A stretch of 54,754 nucleotides of DNA from DASXAQ01 sp036406615 (lineage in GTDB: Bacteria > Actinomycetota > UBA4738). The notes below the pieces were generated by a model. That model had not been told where the DNA came from and did not search any database. It saw nothing but the letters and a program-made list of their open reading frames with translations. A program made the position numbers and the translations under genes. Location of the stretch: contig DASXAQ010000026.1 of NCBI GenBank assembly GCA_036406615.1, positions 1 to 54,754 of the forward strand, written 5' to 3'. Shown piece by piece: positions 18,829 through 27,377 of this stretch. Within the stretch, counting starts at the first letter, position 1; each line of letters starts with the position of its first letter.

Positions 18829-19536
18829 GTGACGACCCCAGGCGACGACGGCACGATCGACCCGAGCGTGTGGGCGGCCCGCGCCGTACGCCACAACGAC
18901 GTCGGGGAGTTCGAGGCCGCGGCGTCGGCGGCCGAACGGGCGATCGGGCTGGGCGCCCGCGGCGCGGCGCCGCACATCTCGCTCGGCTGGGCGCTCGAGA
19001 ACCTCGACCGCGACCCCGAGGCGCGCGTCGAATACGAGCTCGCGCTGCGCGCCGAGCCAGAGAACATCGATGCGGCCGAGGGGTTGGGCAACGTGCTGCA
19101 CCGCCTCGGCGAACGCGACGCGGCCGCCGAGTACTTCCGGCTGGTGACCGAGGCCGCGAGCGGGATCAGCGACCCCGACGCTGCCACGCTGGAGGTGCTG
19201 GGCTGGAGCCAGTTCCGCCTGGGGCACCTGGACGAGGCGGTGCACACGCTTCGCACGGCGCTCACGCTCGAACCCGGCCGGGCCGCGGCGCGGTTCGACC
19301 TGGGGCTCGCGTTGCTGTTGGGCGAGCAGCCGGACCGGGCGGAGAAGGAGTACGAACGGGCCCTCGCGGACCTCCAGGGCTGGGAGCCGGGCCGCCGCGA
19401 GGCCGCCGTCGGCGTCGCCTCGTTCGACCTGCGCGAGTACCTGCGCGACGGCGCGTCGGCAGGCTGGGCGATGCGCGGCGAAGACATCCTGGCCCTGCTG
19501 GAGGACGCCCGGAGCGGGTCGGTCGGGGGCGGCTGA
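18829..19536 (+). CDS. Tetratricopeptide-repeat protein
   Basis: A 235-residue soluble protein made of TPR-type helical pairs: EFEAAASAAERAIGLG, AAPHISLGWALENLDRDPEARVEYELALRAEPEN, DAAEGLGNVLHRLGERDAAAEYF, EVLGWSQFRLGHLDEAVHTLRTALTLEPG and AARFDLGLALLLGEQPDRAEKEYERAL. No signal peptide or catalytic motif is seen. TPR domains bind partner proteins; the partner here is unknown. GTG is chosen because the TACCGT hexamer upstream implies a leaderless message; an earlier GTG would overlap this hexamer. It is transcribed separately from the bicupin operon and converges on the MFS gene. Confidence 0.8.
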   Translation: MTTPGDDGTIDPSVWAARAVRHNDVGEFEAAASAAERAIGLGARGAAPHISLGWALENLDRDPEARVEYELALRAEPENIDAAEGLGNVLHRLGERDAAAEYFRLVTEAASGISDPDAATLEVLGWSQFRLGHLDEAVHTLRTALTLEPGRAAARFDLGLALLLGEQPDRAEKEYERALADLQGWEPGRREAAVGVASFDLREYLRDGASAGWAMRGEDILALLEDARSGSVGGG

Positions 19537-19539
19537 GCC

Positions 19540-20862
19540 TCAGGCCGCGTCGGGACCGATCGCGGCCGGCGTCACCTCGAGCCCCACCTCGGCCTCGCTG
19601 GAAGCCAGCAGCACCGGCGCGCCCGACATCGAGCCGTCGCGCTCGATCGTGCGCATCCCCGGCAGGAACAGGGCCGCCAGGGTGACGGCTCCGCCGAGCA
19701 CCCCGGCCCACACCAGGGTCGCCCGCACCCCGATCGCGTGCGCGATCGGTCCGGTGAGGGCGAACGAGACCGGCAGCAGCCCGATCGAGATGAACCAGTC
19801 GAAGCTGGACACCCGTCCCAGCAGCCGCGCCGGGACCAGGCGGTGCTTCGTCGTGGCCCACCAGACGGTGCCGGCCGCCTCGAAGGCGTTGAACGCGAAG
19901 CACGCGGCCATCGCCTGCCACGGCAGCCGCGCCAGGCCGTAGCCGGCCACCGAGAACGTGGCGATCGCCCACGACACGTACATCGCGGTGACGTGGCGCC
20001 GCGGCATCCCGCGCTGTCCCACGACGATCGCGGCCAGGATCGCCCCGAGGCCGCCCGCCGCGAAGACGAGGCCGAGGTCGCCGCCGCTGCCCCGCATCAC
20101 GTTCTTCACGACGAACGGCAGCAGCACCTCGGTCGGGCCCATGAACAGCAGGTAGGCGACCGTCGCGGCCAGGAACGTCCCCCACAGCCACACGTGCCTG
20201 CGCACGAACCCGAACCCCTCGCGCACCTCGGTCCACGCCGAGACCGGGCCCGCGGCGCCCGCGGCCGGGGAGGGCCGCGCACGCATCAACAGCAGCATGG
20301 CCACCGAGACGAAGAACGATGCGCCGTCGACGACGAGCGCGCCGCCGGCGCTCCACGCCGAGATCAGCACGCCCCCGAGCGCGGGGCCCGCCAGGCGCAG
20401 CGCCGCAGGCCGCACGAACTGGTCGAGCGAGTTGGCCTCCGCCAGCAGCCCGGGCGGCACGAGATCCGGCACGATCGCGTCGAACGCCGGCCCGAAGAAT
20501 GCCGTGCCGGCGCCGTACGGCACCGCGAGCAGCAGCACCTCCCACAGCCGGAGCGCCCCGGCGACCGCCAGCCATCCCATGGCCAGCAGCGCCGCACCGC
20601 GCACCAGGTCGGCGGCGATCATGACGACCCGTCGCTCGACGCGGTCGCTCACCACGCCGCCCAGCAGCAGGAACAGCACGTTCGGCACGGAGATCGCCAC
20701 GCCGACGACGCCGAGGGCGGTCGGAGCGTTGCGCAACTGGTACACCTGCCAGGCCAGCGCCACGTAGAAGACCCCGTCGCCGAGCAGCGACACGGTCATG
20801 CCGGTCCACAGCAGCCGGAAGTCCCGGATGGACAGCGGCCGGAGCATCCGGACGCCGCGCAT
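19540..20862 (-). CDS. MFS transporter, exporter type
   Basis: A 440-residue major-facilitator protein with about 12 hydrophobic segments. The start RPLSIRDFRLLWTGMTVSLLGDGVFYVAL and the loop GGVVSDRVERRVVMIAADLVRG (motif A-like) match the MFS_3 group, which includes macrolide and siderophore exporters. The C-terminal tail (about residues 405-440) is cytoplasmic and acidic. Its ATG shares one base with the stop of the upstream PLP gene (TGATG), so the pair is probably co-translated and the exporter may move that enzyme's product. Confidence 0.9.
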   Translation of the reverse strand: MRGVRMLRPLSIRDFRLLWTGMTVSLLGDGVFYVALAWQVYQLRNAPTALGVVGVAISVPNVLFLLLGGVVSDRVERRVVMIAADLVRGAALLAMGWLAVAGALRLWEVLLLAVPYGAGTAFFGPAFDAIVPDLVPPGLLAEANSLDQFVRPAALRLAGPALGGVLISAWSAGGALVVDGASFFVSVAMLLLMRARPSPAAGAAGPVSAWTEVREGFGFVRRHVWLWGTFLAATVAYLLFMGPTEVLLPFVVKNVMRGSGGDLGLVFAAGGLGAILAAIVVGQRGMPRRHVTAMYVSWAIATFSVAGYGLARLPWQAMAACFAFNAFEAAGTVWWATTKHRLVPARLLGRVSSFDWFISIGLLPVSFALTGPIAHAIGVRATLVWAGVLGGAVTLAALFLPGMRTIERDGSMSGAPVLLASSEAEVGLEVTPAAIGPDAA

Positions 20863-22283
20863 CAGCCGGCCTCGCGCGCCGCCTCGCTCCCGGCGGACGC
20901 CGCTTCGCTTCGCGACTTCAGCGCGAAGCGTTCCGTCACCTCGCCAAGCACCTCGCAGAGGCGATCGATCTGCTCGTCCGTGTTCACGGCCGTGACCTGG
21001 ACGCGGAACCCGACCTCGGCCTTCGGCACCAGCGGGTACGCCGCCAGCGTCGTGTAGATGCCGCGGTCGAACAGGTGACGGCCGCACTCGTCGATGTCCT
21101 CGTGGTTGGCGAGCGGGATCTCGACGATCGGGTGGCCCGACTCGTTCGGCGTGTAGACGTCCAGTGCCTCGAGCGCGTCGAGGATGGTCCGGGTCTTGCG
21201 CCACAGCTCGGCTCGGATGGCGTCGCCGCGGACGGCGTTGACGCGCAGGCCCGCGATGGACGTCGCGAGCGACGCGACCGGAGACGGCCCCGAGTACAGG
21301 TACGGCGGCGCCGCGACCTTCAGGACCTCCTTCAGCCGCGTCGGGCACGTCAGGAACGACAGCAGCGACGAGTACGACTTCGACATGCCGGCCACGAGCA
21401 ACACGTTGTCGTACGGCAGGTCGAAGTAGCGGATCAGGCTGTTGCCCCTCGTCCCGTACGGGCACGGCTCGTCTGGGGTTCGCTCGCCGACCACGCCGAA
21501 GCCGTGCGCGTCGTCCACGTACAGCAGCGCGTCGTGCTCGGCCGCGACGGCGGCGAAGTCCCTCAGGTCCGGCCAGTTGCCCGTCATGGAGTTCACGCCG
21601 TCCATGCAGATCACGCGCGGCGAGGGTCCGCTGGCGGTCCTCAGCAGGTCGTCGAGGTGTCCGGGATCGTTGTGGCGGTAGCGGTGGATCGTCGCGCCGT
21701 GGCCGGCCGCGACCGAGCAGCCGTCGTAGATCGTCTTGTGCGCGCGCTGGTCCAGGAAGATCGTTCCCGCGCCGGTCAGCACCGGGATCACCGACATGTG
21801 GATGTGCGTGATCGTCGGCAGCGCCAGCGTGTCCTCGCACGCGAGCAGGTCGGTGAGGTCCTGTTCGATCTCCTCGTAGAGCACGGGGCTGCCGAGCAGC
21901 CGCGACCAGCTCGGATGGGTCCCCCACCGGTCCAGGTATTCGGGAACGGCCTCGATGATCTCCCGGTCAAGATCGAACCCGAGGTAGTTGCAGGAGGCGA
22001 AGTCCGCGAGCCACTGGTCCCCCACCCGGATCATCCGGCCGTCGACCTCGTCGATGACGGCGTCGAGCATCGGGTGCGAGGACTTCAGCCGGGTGAGGTC
22101 GGCGACCGTCTCAAGCCAGCGGTCGAGCCAGTGGTCGGTCTCGCGTCGAAGGGGCTTGGCGTCGGCCGGGCCGTCCGCGGCGCGACGGCGCGAGATGGAC
22201 GCGACGCGTTCGGGCGCGCGAGCACCCGAGGGCTCGTCCCCGGCGTCATCGGGCAGCCCGGCAAGACCGGCATCGGCCGACAT
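20862..22283 (-). CDS. Alpha-oxoamine-synthase-like PLP enzyme
   Basis: A 473-residue class II aminotransferase-fold enzyme related to 8-amino-7-oxononanoate synthase, glycine C-acetyltransferase and serine palmitoyltransferase. Seen are CNYLGFD, SRLLGSPVLYEEIEQDL, the cofactor Asp in YVDDAHGFGVVGERT, and the predicted PLP Lys302 in AGMSKSYSS. It differs from biotin enzymes by a roughly 90-residue N-terminal extension and by divergent sequence around THPSWSRLLG. No biotin genes are nearby. The family condenses an amino acid with an acyl-CoA to an alpha-amino ketone; acyl chain and amino acid are unknown. Coupled to an MFS exporter. Confidence 0.83.
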   Translation of the reverse strand: MSADAGLAGLPDDAGDEPSGARAPERVASISRRRAADGPADAKPLRRETDHWLDRWLETVADLTRLKSSHPMLDAVIDEVDGRMIRVGDQWLADFASCNYLGFDLDREIIEAVPEYLDRWGTHPSWSRLLGSPVLYEEIEQDLTDLLACEDTLALPTITHIHMSVIPVLTGAGTIFLDQRAHKTIYDGCSVAAGHGATIHRYRHNDPGHLDDLLRTASGPSPRVICMDGVNSMTGNWPDLRDFAAVAAEHDALLYVDDAHGFGVVGERTPDEPCPYGTRGNSLIRYFDLPYDNVLLVAGMSKSYSSLLSFLTCPTRLKEVLKVAAPPYLYSGPSPVASLATSIAGLRVNAVRGDAIRAELWRKTRTILDALEALDVYTPNESGHPIVEIPLANHEDIDECGRHLFDRGIYTTLAAYPLVPKAEVGFRVQVTAVNTDEQIDRLCEVLGEVTERFALKSRSEAASAGSEAAREAG

Positions 22284-22334
22284 GCGTTGAATATCGGACG
22301 AACGGGCACGGCGCTTGACCGGCCCACGGTGGTG

Positions 22335-23660
22335 TCAGTCCGCGCCGGTAACGGCCTCGAGCCGCTGCAGCGTCGGCGCGTCGGACGCGAACAGGACGCT
22401 GACGGTGCCGTCCAGCGTCTCGACCTCGCCCATGGTCCCGGCCTGCGGCAGCCACGACCGCACCGCTGCCGCGAACTGTCCGGCATCCGGCGCCGTGTCC
22501 CAGACCGTCTTCATCAGCACGGCGGAGTGGGTCCCGTCGCTCCACGCCCGGTACTCGGCGCCGCCCCATCCCGCCGCCGCCGACTCGGCCTGCGTCTCGG
22601 GCAGGTGCAGCGCGAGCATCAGGCGGAGCCAGTCCTCGCCCGGCTGGGCCTGGTCGATCAGGCGCCACTGCGGGCCGAGGTGAGACGACAGATCGGGGAC
22701 GACGACCGGGATCGGCCGGTCGGAGGGATACCGCGACGGGTGCAGGATCTGCTCCGTCGACAGAGGCGGGCTGCGGAACGCGGCGTCGACGGCGGACTCT
22801 CCCCCGCGCTGCTCCAACGCGCGGACGAAGCTCAGCCCCGCGGTATACGGAAACGATTGCAGCGAAAGAACGAACGAGGGGATCGTCGCCGGCGGCGGCG
22901 ACCCCTCGGTGGCCTCCTGATTGAGCTGGCCGAGCTGGTCCTGGGTCAGGAAGCGCTGCGCCCACCGCACCGAGTTGGACACGGCGTCGCCCTCGATCAG
23001 CGCGGTGAACGCCGACGAGCGTTCGTCCTGGCACGTCTGCTGGAGATCATCCGCCAGCGGTCCGAACCGCAGGCGCTGGTCGTCGAGGGCATGCGTCAAC
23101 TCGTGCGACAGGACGAACTGCTGGTACGCGTTCGGCGTGGACGAGCCGACGAACACCAGCCGCTGCGTGTTGGTGTCGTAGTAGCCGAGGATCTGGGAGC
23201 CGTAGTAGTCGAGCAATGCTGCTCGAAGGTCGGTGCCCCTCGGGATCACGCCGATCGTCATCCAGGCCTGGCCCTCGCCGTCGACGAGGTCCTTGGGGAG
23301 CTGCTGCTCGACCTGGCTGCGCAGGCTCTCGTTCAGTTGCTCCTGGGTGACCGGCTCGGGCGCCACGGGGTGCACGAACTTCAGATCGCGAACCTGCTCC
23401 ACCTGCCCGGCGATCCGCTGGACGTAGCCGGGCAGCGCGGCCGGGCTGGGCGGAGCCGCCGTCGAGGGCGCCGGATAGTCGCACAGGGGGTTCGGCTGCG
23501 CGCTCACGATCGGCCGCCCCGCGGCCGGCGCGGCCGACCCGGCCGAGGCGCTCGGGGCCGACCCGGACGATGTGGAGCTCCTGGTGCAGGCCGCGAGCAG
23601 CAGGCCAGCGGCCAGCAGCGCGGCCGCCGCTCGGCCGCGGGCTGCCGCGATCCGCCTCAT
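22335..23660 (-). CDS. Lipoprotein with HExxH zinc-protease motif
   Basis: A 441-residue predicted lipoprotein: signal sequence with lipobox LAAC, Cys25. A Ser/Ala-rich linker precedes a domain with LSHELTHALDDQ, an HExxH motif at 186-190, and EGDAV about 30 residues later that could give the third ligand Glu of a gluzincin. The rest (about 230-441) has no motif I recognise. Probably an extracytoplasmic zinc peptidase, but peptidase activity is only inferred. Its ATG overlaps the stop of the upstream two-TM gene (ATGA), which in turn overlaps glyS. The second in-frame Met is chosen because the signal peptide starts there. Confidence 0.72.
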   Translation of the reverse strand: MRRIAAARGRAAAALLAAGLLLAACTRSSTSSGSAPSASAGSAAPAAGRPIVSAQPNPLCDYPAPSTAAPPSPAALPGYVQRIAGQVEQVRDLKFVHPVAPEPVTQEQLNESLRSQVEQQLPKDLVDGEGQAWMTIGVIPRGTDLRAALLDYYGSQILGYYDTNTQRLVFVGSSTPNAYQQFVLSHELTHALDDQRLRFGPLADDLQQTCQDERSSAFTALIEGDAVSNSVRWAQRFLTQDQLGQLNQEATEGSPPPATIPSFVLSLQSFPYTAGLSFVRALEQRGGESAVDAAFRSPPLSTEQILHPSRYPSDRPIPVVVPDLSSHLGPQWRLIDQAQPGEDWLRLMLALHLPETQAESAAAGWGGAEYRAWSDGTHSAVLMKTVWDTAPDAGQFAAAVRSWLPQAGTMGEVETLDGTVSVLFASDAPTLQRLEAVTGAD

Positions 23661-23980
23661 CGGCGGGGCCGCAGGAACAGGGCCGCGGCGGTCAGGACGA
23701 CCGCCGCGCAGGACAGGCCGAGCGAGGTCCACGCGAACCGCGTGCTGCCCGGGTTGAAGTTCGCCACGCCGACGCTCACGCCGGCGAGCAGGAGCGCGAC
23801 GAACGCCACGACGAACAGTCCCATGGGCGTGACCCGGCGGCGGCGCCGCGCCGAGCGGGTCGCCGGGACCTGGTAGTCCGCGGTGTCATAGCGGACGTCG
23901 GGCTCGGTGACGCCGGCCTCGGCAGCACCGGGCTCGGCAGCACCGGGCTCGACCACCTCGGGCTCGCGTTCGATGCTCAT
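23657..23980 (-). CDS. Small two-TM membrane protein
   Basis: A 107-residue protein: acidic N-terminus with a five-residue tandem repeat (PGAAE), a basic patch RSARRRRRVTP, then two hydrophobic segments (about 53-73 and 82-103) and a basic tail RPRR. The topology would put both ends in the cytoplasm. Its ATG overlaps the glyS stop, and its stop overlaps the lipoprotein-protease start, so it is the middle of a coupled trio. No family recognised. Confidence 0.7.
   Translation of the reverse strand: MSIEREPEVVEPGAAEPGAAEAGVTEPDVRYDTADYQVPATRSARRRRRVTPMGLFVVAFVALLLAGVSVGVANFNPGSTRFAWTSLGLSCAAVVLTAAALFLRPRR
23918..23947. repeat. In-frame 15-bp tandem duplication
   Basis: CTCGGCAGCACCGGG is present twice in a row (23918-23932 and 23933-23947), encoding the repeated PGAAE-type segment of the small membrane protein. 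Confidence 0.8.
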
Positions 23981-25350
23981 CCCAGGCGCTCCTGCAGGTA
24001 GTCCGGAAGCTTCTCGATGGGGATGCGCTCCTGGGCCATCGCGTCGCGGTCGCGCACGGTCACCTGCCGGTCGTTGGCCGTGTCGAAGTCCACGGTCACG
24101 CAGTACGGCGTGCCGATCTCGTCCTGGCGACGGTAGCGCCGCCCGATCGCGCCGGCGTCGTCGTAGTCGGCCATCCACCGCCCCTTCACCAGGTCGAACA
24201 CCCCTCGCGCCTGCGGGACCAGGGCCTCGTTGCGCGACAGCGGCAACACCGCAACCTTCACTGGCGCCAGGTCGCGGTGCAGCCGCAGCACGGTTCGCCG
24301 TTCCATCGCACCCTTCGCCGAAGGGGCCTCGTCGGTTTGGTACGCGTCCAGCAGGAACGCCAGCACGGCGCGATCGACCCCTCCGGCCGGCTCGATCACG
24401 TACGGCAGGTAGCGTTCCTCGCGCTCCTGATCGAAATACGTGAGGTCCTGGCCCGACGCCTCCTGGTGCCGGCGCAGGTCGAAGTCCGTCCGGTTCGCGA
24501 TCCCTTCGAGCTCCGACCAGCCGAACGGGAACTCGTACTCGATGTCCGTCGCGGCCTTCGCGTAGTGGGCGAGCTCGTCCGGCTCGTGGTCGCGGAACCG
24601 GAGCCGTTGCGGGTTCACGCCAAGGTCCGCGTACCAGCGCATGCGTTCGTTCTTCCAGAACTCGAACCACTCGTCGTCGGTCCCCGGCCGGACGAAGTAC
24701 TCCATCTCCATCTGCTCGAACTCGCGCAGCCGGAAGATGAAGTTGCCCGGCGTGATCTCGTTTCGAAACGACTTGCCGATCTGCGCGATCCCGAACGGCA
24801 CCTTCTTCCGCGACGTCTGCTGGACGGTTGGGAAGTCGACGAACATGCCCTGGGCCGTCTCCGGACGCAGATAGACCGCGTTGGACTCGTCGGCCACCGG
24901 GCCCATGTGGGTCTGGAACATCAGGTTGAAGTTGCGCGGGTCGGTGAACTCCCGGTGGCCGCAGTTGGGGCACGCGGGCCGCGCTGCCATGTCGATCGTG
25001 GTGTCGTCCGGTTCGTGTCCCGATTGGGGCGCGTGGACGCCCGGCAGGTGGTCGGCGCGGAAGCGCTGGTGGCAGTTCAGGCACTCGACCAGCGGGTCCG
25101 TGAAGACCTCCAGATGACCGCTCGCCTCCCAGACTTTCGGCGACATGATGATCGCGGCGTCCAAGCCGACGACGTCGTCGCGAAGTTGCACCGTCGAACG
25201 CCACCAGGCCCGCTTCACGTTGTTCTTCAGCTCCACGCCCAGCGGTCCGTAGTCCCATGACGAACGAAGACCGCCGTAGATCTCGCTGGACGGGAACGCG
25301 AACCCCCGCCGCTTGGCGAGGGAGGTGAGGGTCTCCATGAGGTCGGACAC
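23977..25350 (-). CDS. glyS: Glycyl-tRNA synthetase (dimeric type)
   Basis: A 457-residue class II aminoacyl-tRNA synthetase of the single-chain alpha2 type, charging tRNA-Gly. The start is SLAKRRGFAFPSSEIYGG, followed by motif 1 (MSPKVWEASGH), the zinc-type CLNCHQRF...CPNCGHREF insertion, motif 2 (FRNEITPGNFIFRLREFEQME) and motif 3 region (GGVDRAVLAFL). The C-terminal anticodon-binding domain ends with KLPDYLQERLG. The GTG start is chosen with AAAGGAG 9-10 nt upstream; an internal ATG four codons later lacks a ribosome site. It heads a coupled trio with the small membrane protein and lipoprotein protease. Confidence 0.96.
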   Translation of the reverse strand: MSDLMETLTSLAKRRGFAFPSSEIYGGLRSSWDYGPLGVELKNNVKRAWWRSTVQLRDDVVGLDAAIIMSPKVWEASGHLEVFTDPLVECLNCHQRFRADHLPGVHAPQSGHEPDDTTIDMAARPACPNCGHREFTDPRNFNLMFQTHMGPVADESNAVYLRPETAQGMFVDFPTVQQTSRKKVPFGIAQIGKSFRNEITPGNFIFRLREFEQMEMEYFVRPGTDDEWFEFWKNERMRWYADLGVNPQRLRFRDHEPDELAHYAKAATDIEYEFPFGWSELEGIANRTDFDLRRHQEASGQDLTYFDQEREERYLPYVIEPAGGVDRAVLAFLLDAYQTDEAPSAKGAMERRTVLRLHRDLAPVKVAVLPLSRNEALVPQARGVFDLVKGRWMADYDDAGAIGRRYRRQDEIGTPYCVTVDFDTANDRQVTVRDRDAMAQERIPIEKLPDYLQERLG

Positions 25351-25402
25351 CGGCCCCGGCTCCTTTCTCCCGGCCGCTGGCTGCGGCCGCTGGCGTGGGC
25401 TC

Positions 25403-25408
25403 ATCTTA
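25403..25408 (-). promoter_or_regulatory. Candidate -10 of glyS promoter
   Basis: TAAGAT on the minus strand, about 53 nt before the GTG, would give a short leader of roughly 45 nt that includes the AAAGGAG ribosome site. No T-box-like specifier fits in this length. Confidence 0.4.
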
Positions 25409-25448
25409 GCCGGGCGCCCACGCGTGCCGGGCACGGGCCGTCGATCCG

Positions 25449-26186
25449 CTACGCGTTCTCCACGCCGCCGAAGCGGCGATCCCGCTTCTGGTAGTCGCGG
25501 ATGGCCTCGTACAGGTCTTCGCGATCGAAGTCCGGCCAGTGGATCGGCGTGAACCACAGCTCCGCGTACGCCGCCTGCCATAGCAGGAAGTTGGAGATCC
25601 GCATCTCCCCCCCGGTGCGGATCAACAGGTCCGGATCCGGGATGGTCGGGTCGTACAGGCGCGAGGCGATCGACTCGGCCGTGATGCGTTCGCCGCGAAG
25701 CCGGCCCCGATCGTGGTCTTCCAGGATCCCCTTGACCGCGTCGAGGATCTCGGTGCGACCCCCGTAGTTCAGCGCGATCGACAGCGTCAAGCGCGTGTTG
25801 TGCTTCGTCTGCTCCTCGGCGACCTCCATCTCCTTCAGCACGCCGCGGGGCAATCGCCAGTCGCGCCGTCCGATGAACTGCACCTTGACGCCACGCTTGT
25901 CGAGATCGTCCCGCCGCCGGTGCAGCAGCTCGCGCTTGAAGTTCATCAGGAACCGGACCTCGGCGGCCGGGCGCTTCCAGTTCTCCGTCGAGAAGGCGAA
26001 TACGGTCAGGTGGCGCAGGCCGACCTCGAGGGCACCCTCGATCACGTCGAACAGCGCGGCTTCGCCGGCGTTGTGGCCTTCGGTTCGGGGCAGCCCGCGC
26101 TGGCGAGCCCAGCGGCCGTTGCCGTCCATCACGATGGCCACGTGGTCGGGCAGGCGCGTTCGATCCAGATCGTGCAGGTACGTCAT
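25449..26186 (-). CDS. uppS: Undecaprenyl diphosphate synthase (cis-prenyltransferase)
   Basis: A 245-residue cis-prenyltransferase making the C55 (or similar) carrier lipid for peptidoglycan. HVAIVMDGNGRWA carries the catalytic Asp21, followed by GHNAG, TVFAFSTENWKRP, LSIALNYGGRTEI, and the C-terminal LLIRTGGEMRISNFLLWQ and ELWFTPIHWPDF segments. All hallmark residues are present. Its ATG overlaps the recO stop (ATGA). Confidence 0.96.
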   Translation of the reverse strand: MTYLHDLDRTRLPDHVAIVMDGNGRWARQRGLPRTEGHNAGEAALFDVIEGALEVGLRHLTVFAFSTENWKRPAAEVRFLMNFKRELLHRRRDDLDKRGVKVQFIGRRDWRLPRGVLKEMEVAEEQTKHNTRLTLSIALNYGGRTEILDAVKGILEDHDRGRLRGERITAESIASRLYDPTIPDPDLLIRTGGEMRISNFLLWQAAYAELWFTPIHWPDFDREDLYEAIRDYQKRDRRFGGVENA

Positions 26187-26971
26187 GGCGACGGTACCGG
26201 TACGGGCTGGGACGACGGCGCGGCTTCCGGCGTCACCGACGGCTGGCGCGCCAGCAGGGCGAAGCTGCGCATCCGACGCTCCAGGTGGTACTCGGCGAAC
26301 CCGTACAGCATCGCCCGCGCTTCGCGGCGGACGGGGACCGGCGGCGTCGCCTCGCCGGCGCTGTCCAGGTCGACGCGCGACAGGAGGTCGAGCCACTCCG
26401 TGGCCGGGCGCGACACGCGGCCGGCGCCGTGTTCGGCGCATCCATCGCAGACGATGCCGCCCTGCCCCGCCGCGAACCACTCGTGTGGCCCGGGGGTGCC
26501 GCAGACGGCGCACGCGGACAGGCTCGGGTGGAATCCCGAAAGCGACAGCAGCTTGAGCAGGTAGCCCTCGGCGACGGCGGCGGGGTCGCGCGGCCGTGCC
26601 TCCAGCGCGCGCAGGCCGGTCAGCAGCAGCATGAACAGCCGGACGTTGCGCTCATGCTCTTCCGCCACCTTGTCGGCGGCCTCCAGCATGGTCTCGCCGG
26701 CCGCGATCAAGGAGAAGTCTCGGCGGATCGCGTTGAAGGGCGCGAGGATCTCGGCCTGGGTCACCGTGTCGAGGTTCCTTCCCCGGTACATCAGCAGCGA
26801 CACGTGCGTCATCGGCTCCAGGCGGGCGCCGAACTTGCTGCTGGTGCGCCGGATCCCCTTCGCCACGCCGCGGACCTTGCCGGACCCCTGCGTGAGGATG
26901 GTCACGATCTTGTCGGCCTCGCCCAGCTTGACGGCGCGCAGGACGATGCCCTGTTCCTTGTAGAGCGGCAT
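26183..26971 (-). CDS. recO: DNA repair protein RecO
   Basis: A 262-residue recombination mediator that helps load RecA on gaps. The OB-fold start GIVLRAVKLGEADKIVTILTQGSGKVRGVAKGIRR is canonical. The helical part carries a CxxC...CxxC zinc site (CAVCG...CDGCAEH). Length is standard. TACCAT lies 7 nt before the ATG, with no ribosome site, so a leaderless message is likely. Coupled to uppS downstream. Confidence 0.95.
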   Translation of the reverse strand: MPLYKEQGIVLRAVKLGEADKIVTILTQGSGKVRGVAKGIRRTSSKFGARLEPMTHVSLLMYRGRNLDTVTQAEILAPFNAIRRDFSLIAAGETMLEAADKVAEEHERNVRLFMLLLTGLRALEARPRDPAAVAEGYLLKLLSLSGFHPSLSACAVCGTPGPHEWFAAGQGGIVCDGCAEHGAGRVSRPATEWLDLLSRVDLDSAGEATPPVPVRREARAMLYGFAEYHLERRMRSFALLARQPSVTPEAAPSSQPVPVPSP

Positions 26972-26978
26972 TCCGCTG

Positions 26979-26984
26979 ATGGTA
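26979..26984 (-). promoter_or_regulatory. Candidate -10 for leaderless recO-uppS transcript
   Basis: TACCAT on the minus strand with a 7-nt gap to the recO ATG. Confidence 0.42.
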
Positions 26985-27133
26985 TCGCCGCGGTTCGAAC
27001 CCTCAGAAGAGCCGCCGAGGGCTCCTGACCAAATCTTCACAGCGCCTCGACAGACGGGCCGGTTTACGTCGAACGGCCGATGGGCACCGGCCGGACGCCG
27101 GGGGAAGATGATCCCCCGGACCCGACAGGGGGC

Positions 27134-27352
27134 ATGCTCGTGGCCTTCACGGAACGCGATGCGGCGCGCGGCGCCGGCGTGGACGACCTGGTCGAACACA
27201 CGTGCCTGCGCTGCGGCGCGAGCACGTTCGGCCCCTCGACCTGCCACGCCTGCCTGGAGGCCCTTCGCGAGCTGCGGGCGCTGGCCGAGGAGCCGCCGGC
27301 CCGCCGGCGCCTGGCGGACGTGCCCGACTTCCCGGTGCTCGACCGGCGCTGA
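27134..27352 (+). CDS. Possible small zinc-ribbon protein
   Basis: An open frame of 72 residues from this ATG (90 from an earlier ATG at 27080). It contains HTCLRCGAS and TCHACLEAL, two CxxC knuckles 11 residues apart, followed by a helical stretch ALRELRALAEE and RRLADVPDFPVLDRR. The paired knuckles suggest a real zinc-binding protein and not chance. GGGGG lies immediately before this ATG, too close for good initiation, so the start is uncertain. It is the only plus-strand gene between recO and the YcaQ-like gene. Confidence 0.5.
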   Translation: MLVAFTERDAARGAGVDDLVEHTCLRCGASTFGPSTCHACLEALRELRALAEEPPARRRLADVPDFPVLDRR

Positions 27353-27377
27353 GCGACCGGACTCGGACGCCCGCGGA

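Noticed and set aside
20862..22283. Biotin synthesis enzyme BioF
   Set aside because: Long N-terminal extension, divergent substrate region and no bio genes nearby.
24000..25450. T-box leader for glyS (and for leuS)
   Set aside because: The space between the candidate -10 and start is about 45 nt for glyS and under 10 nt for leuS, too short for a T-box.
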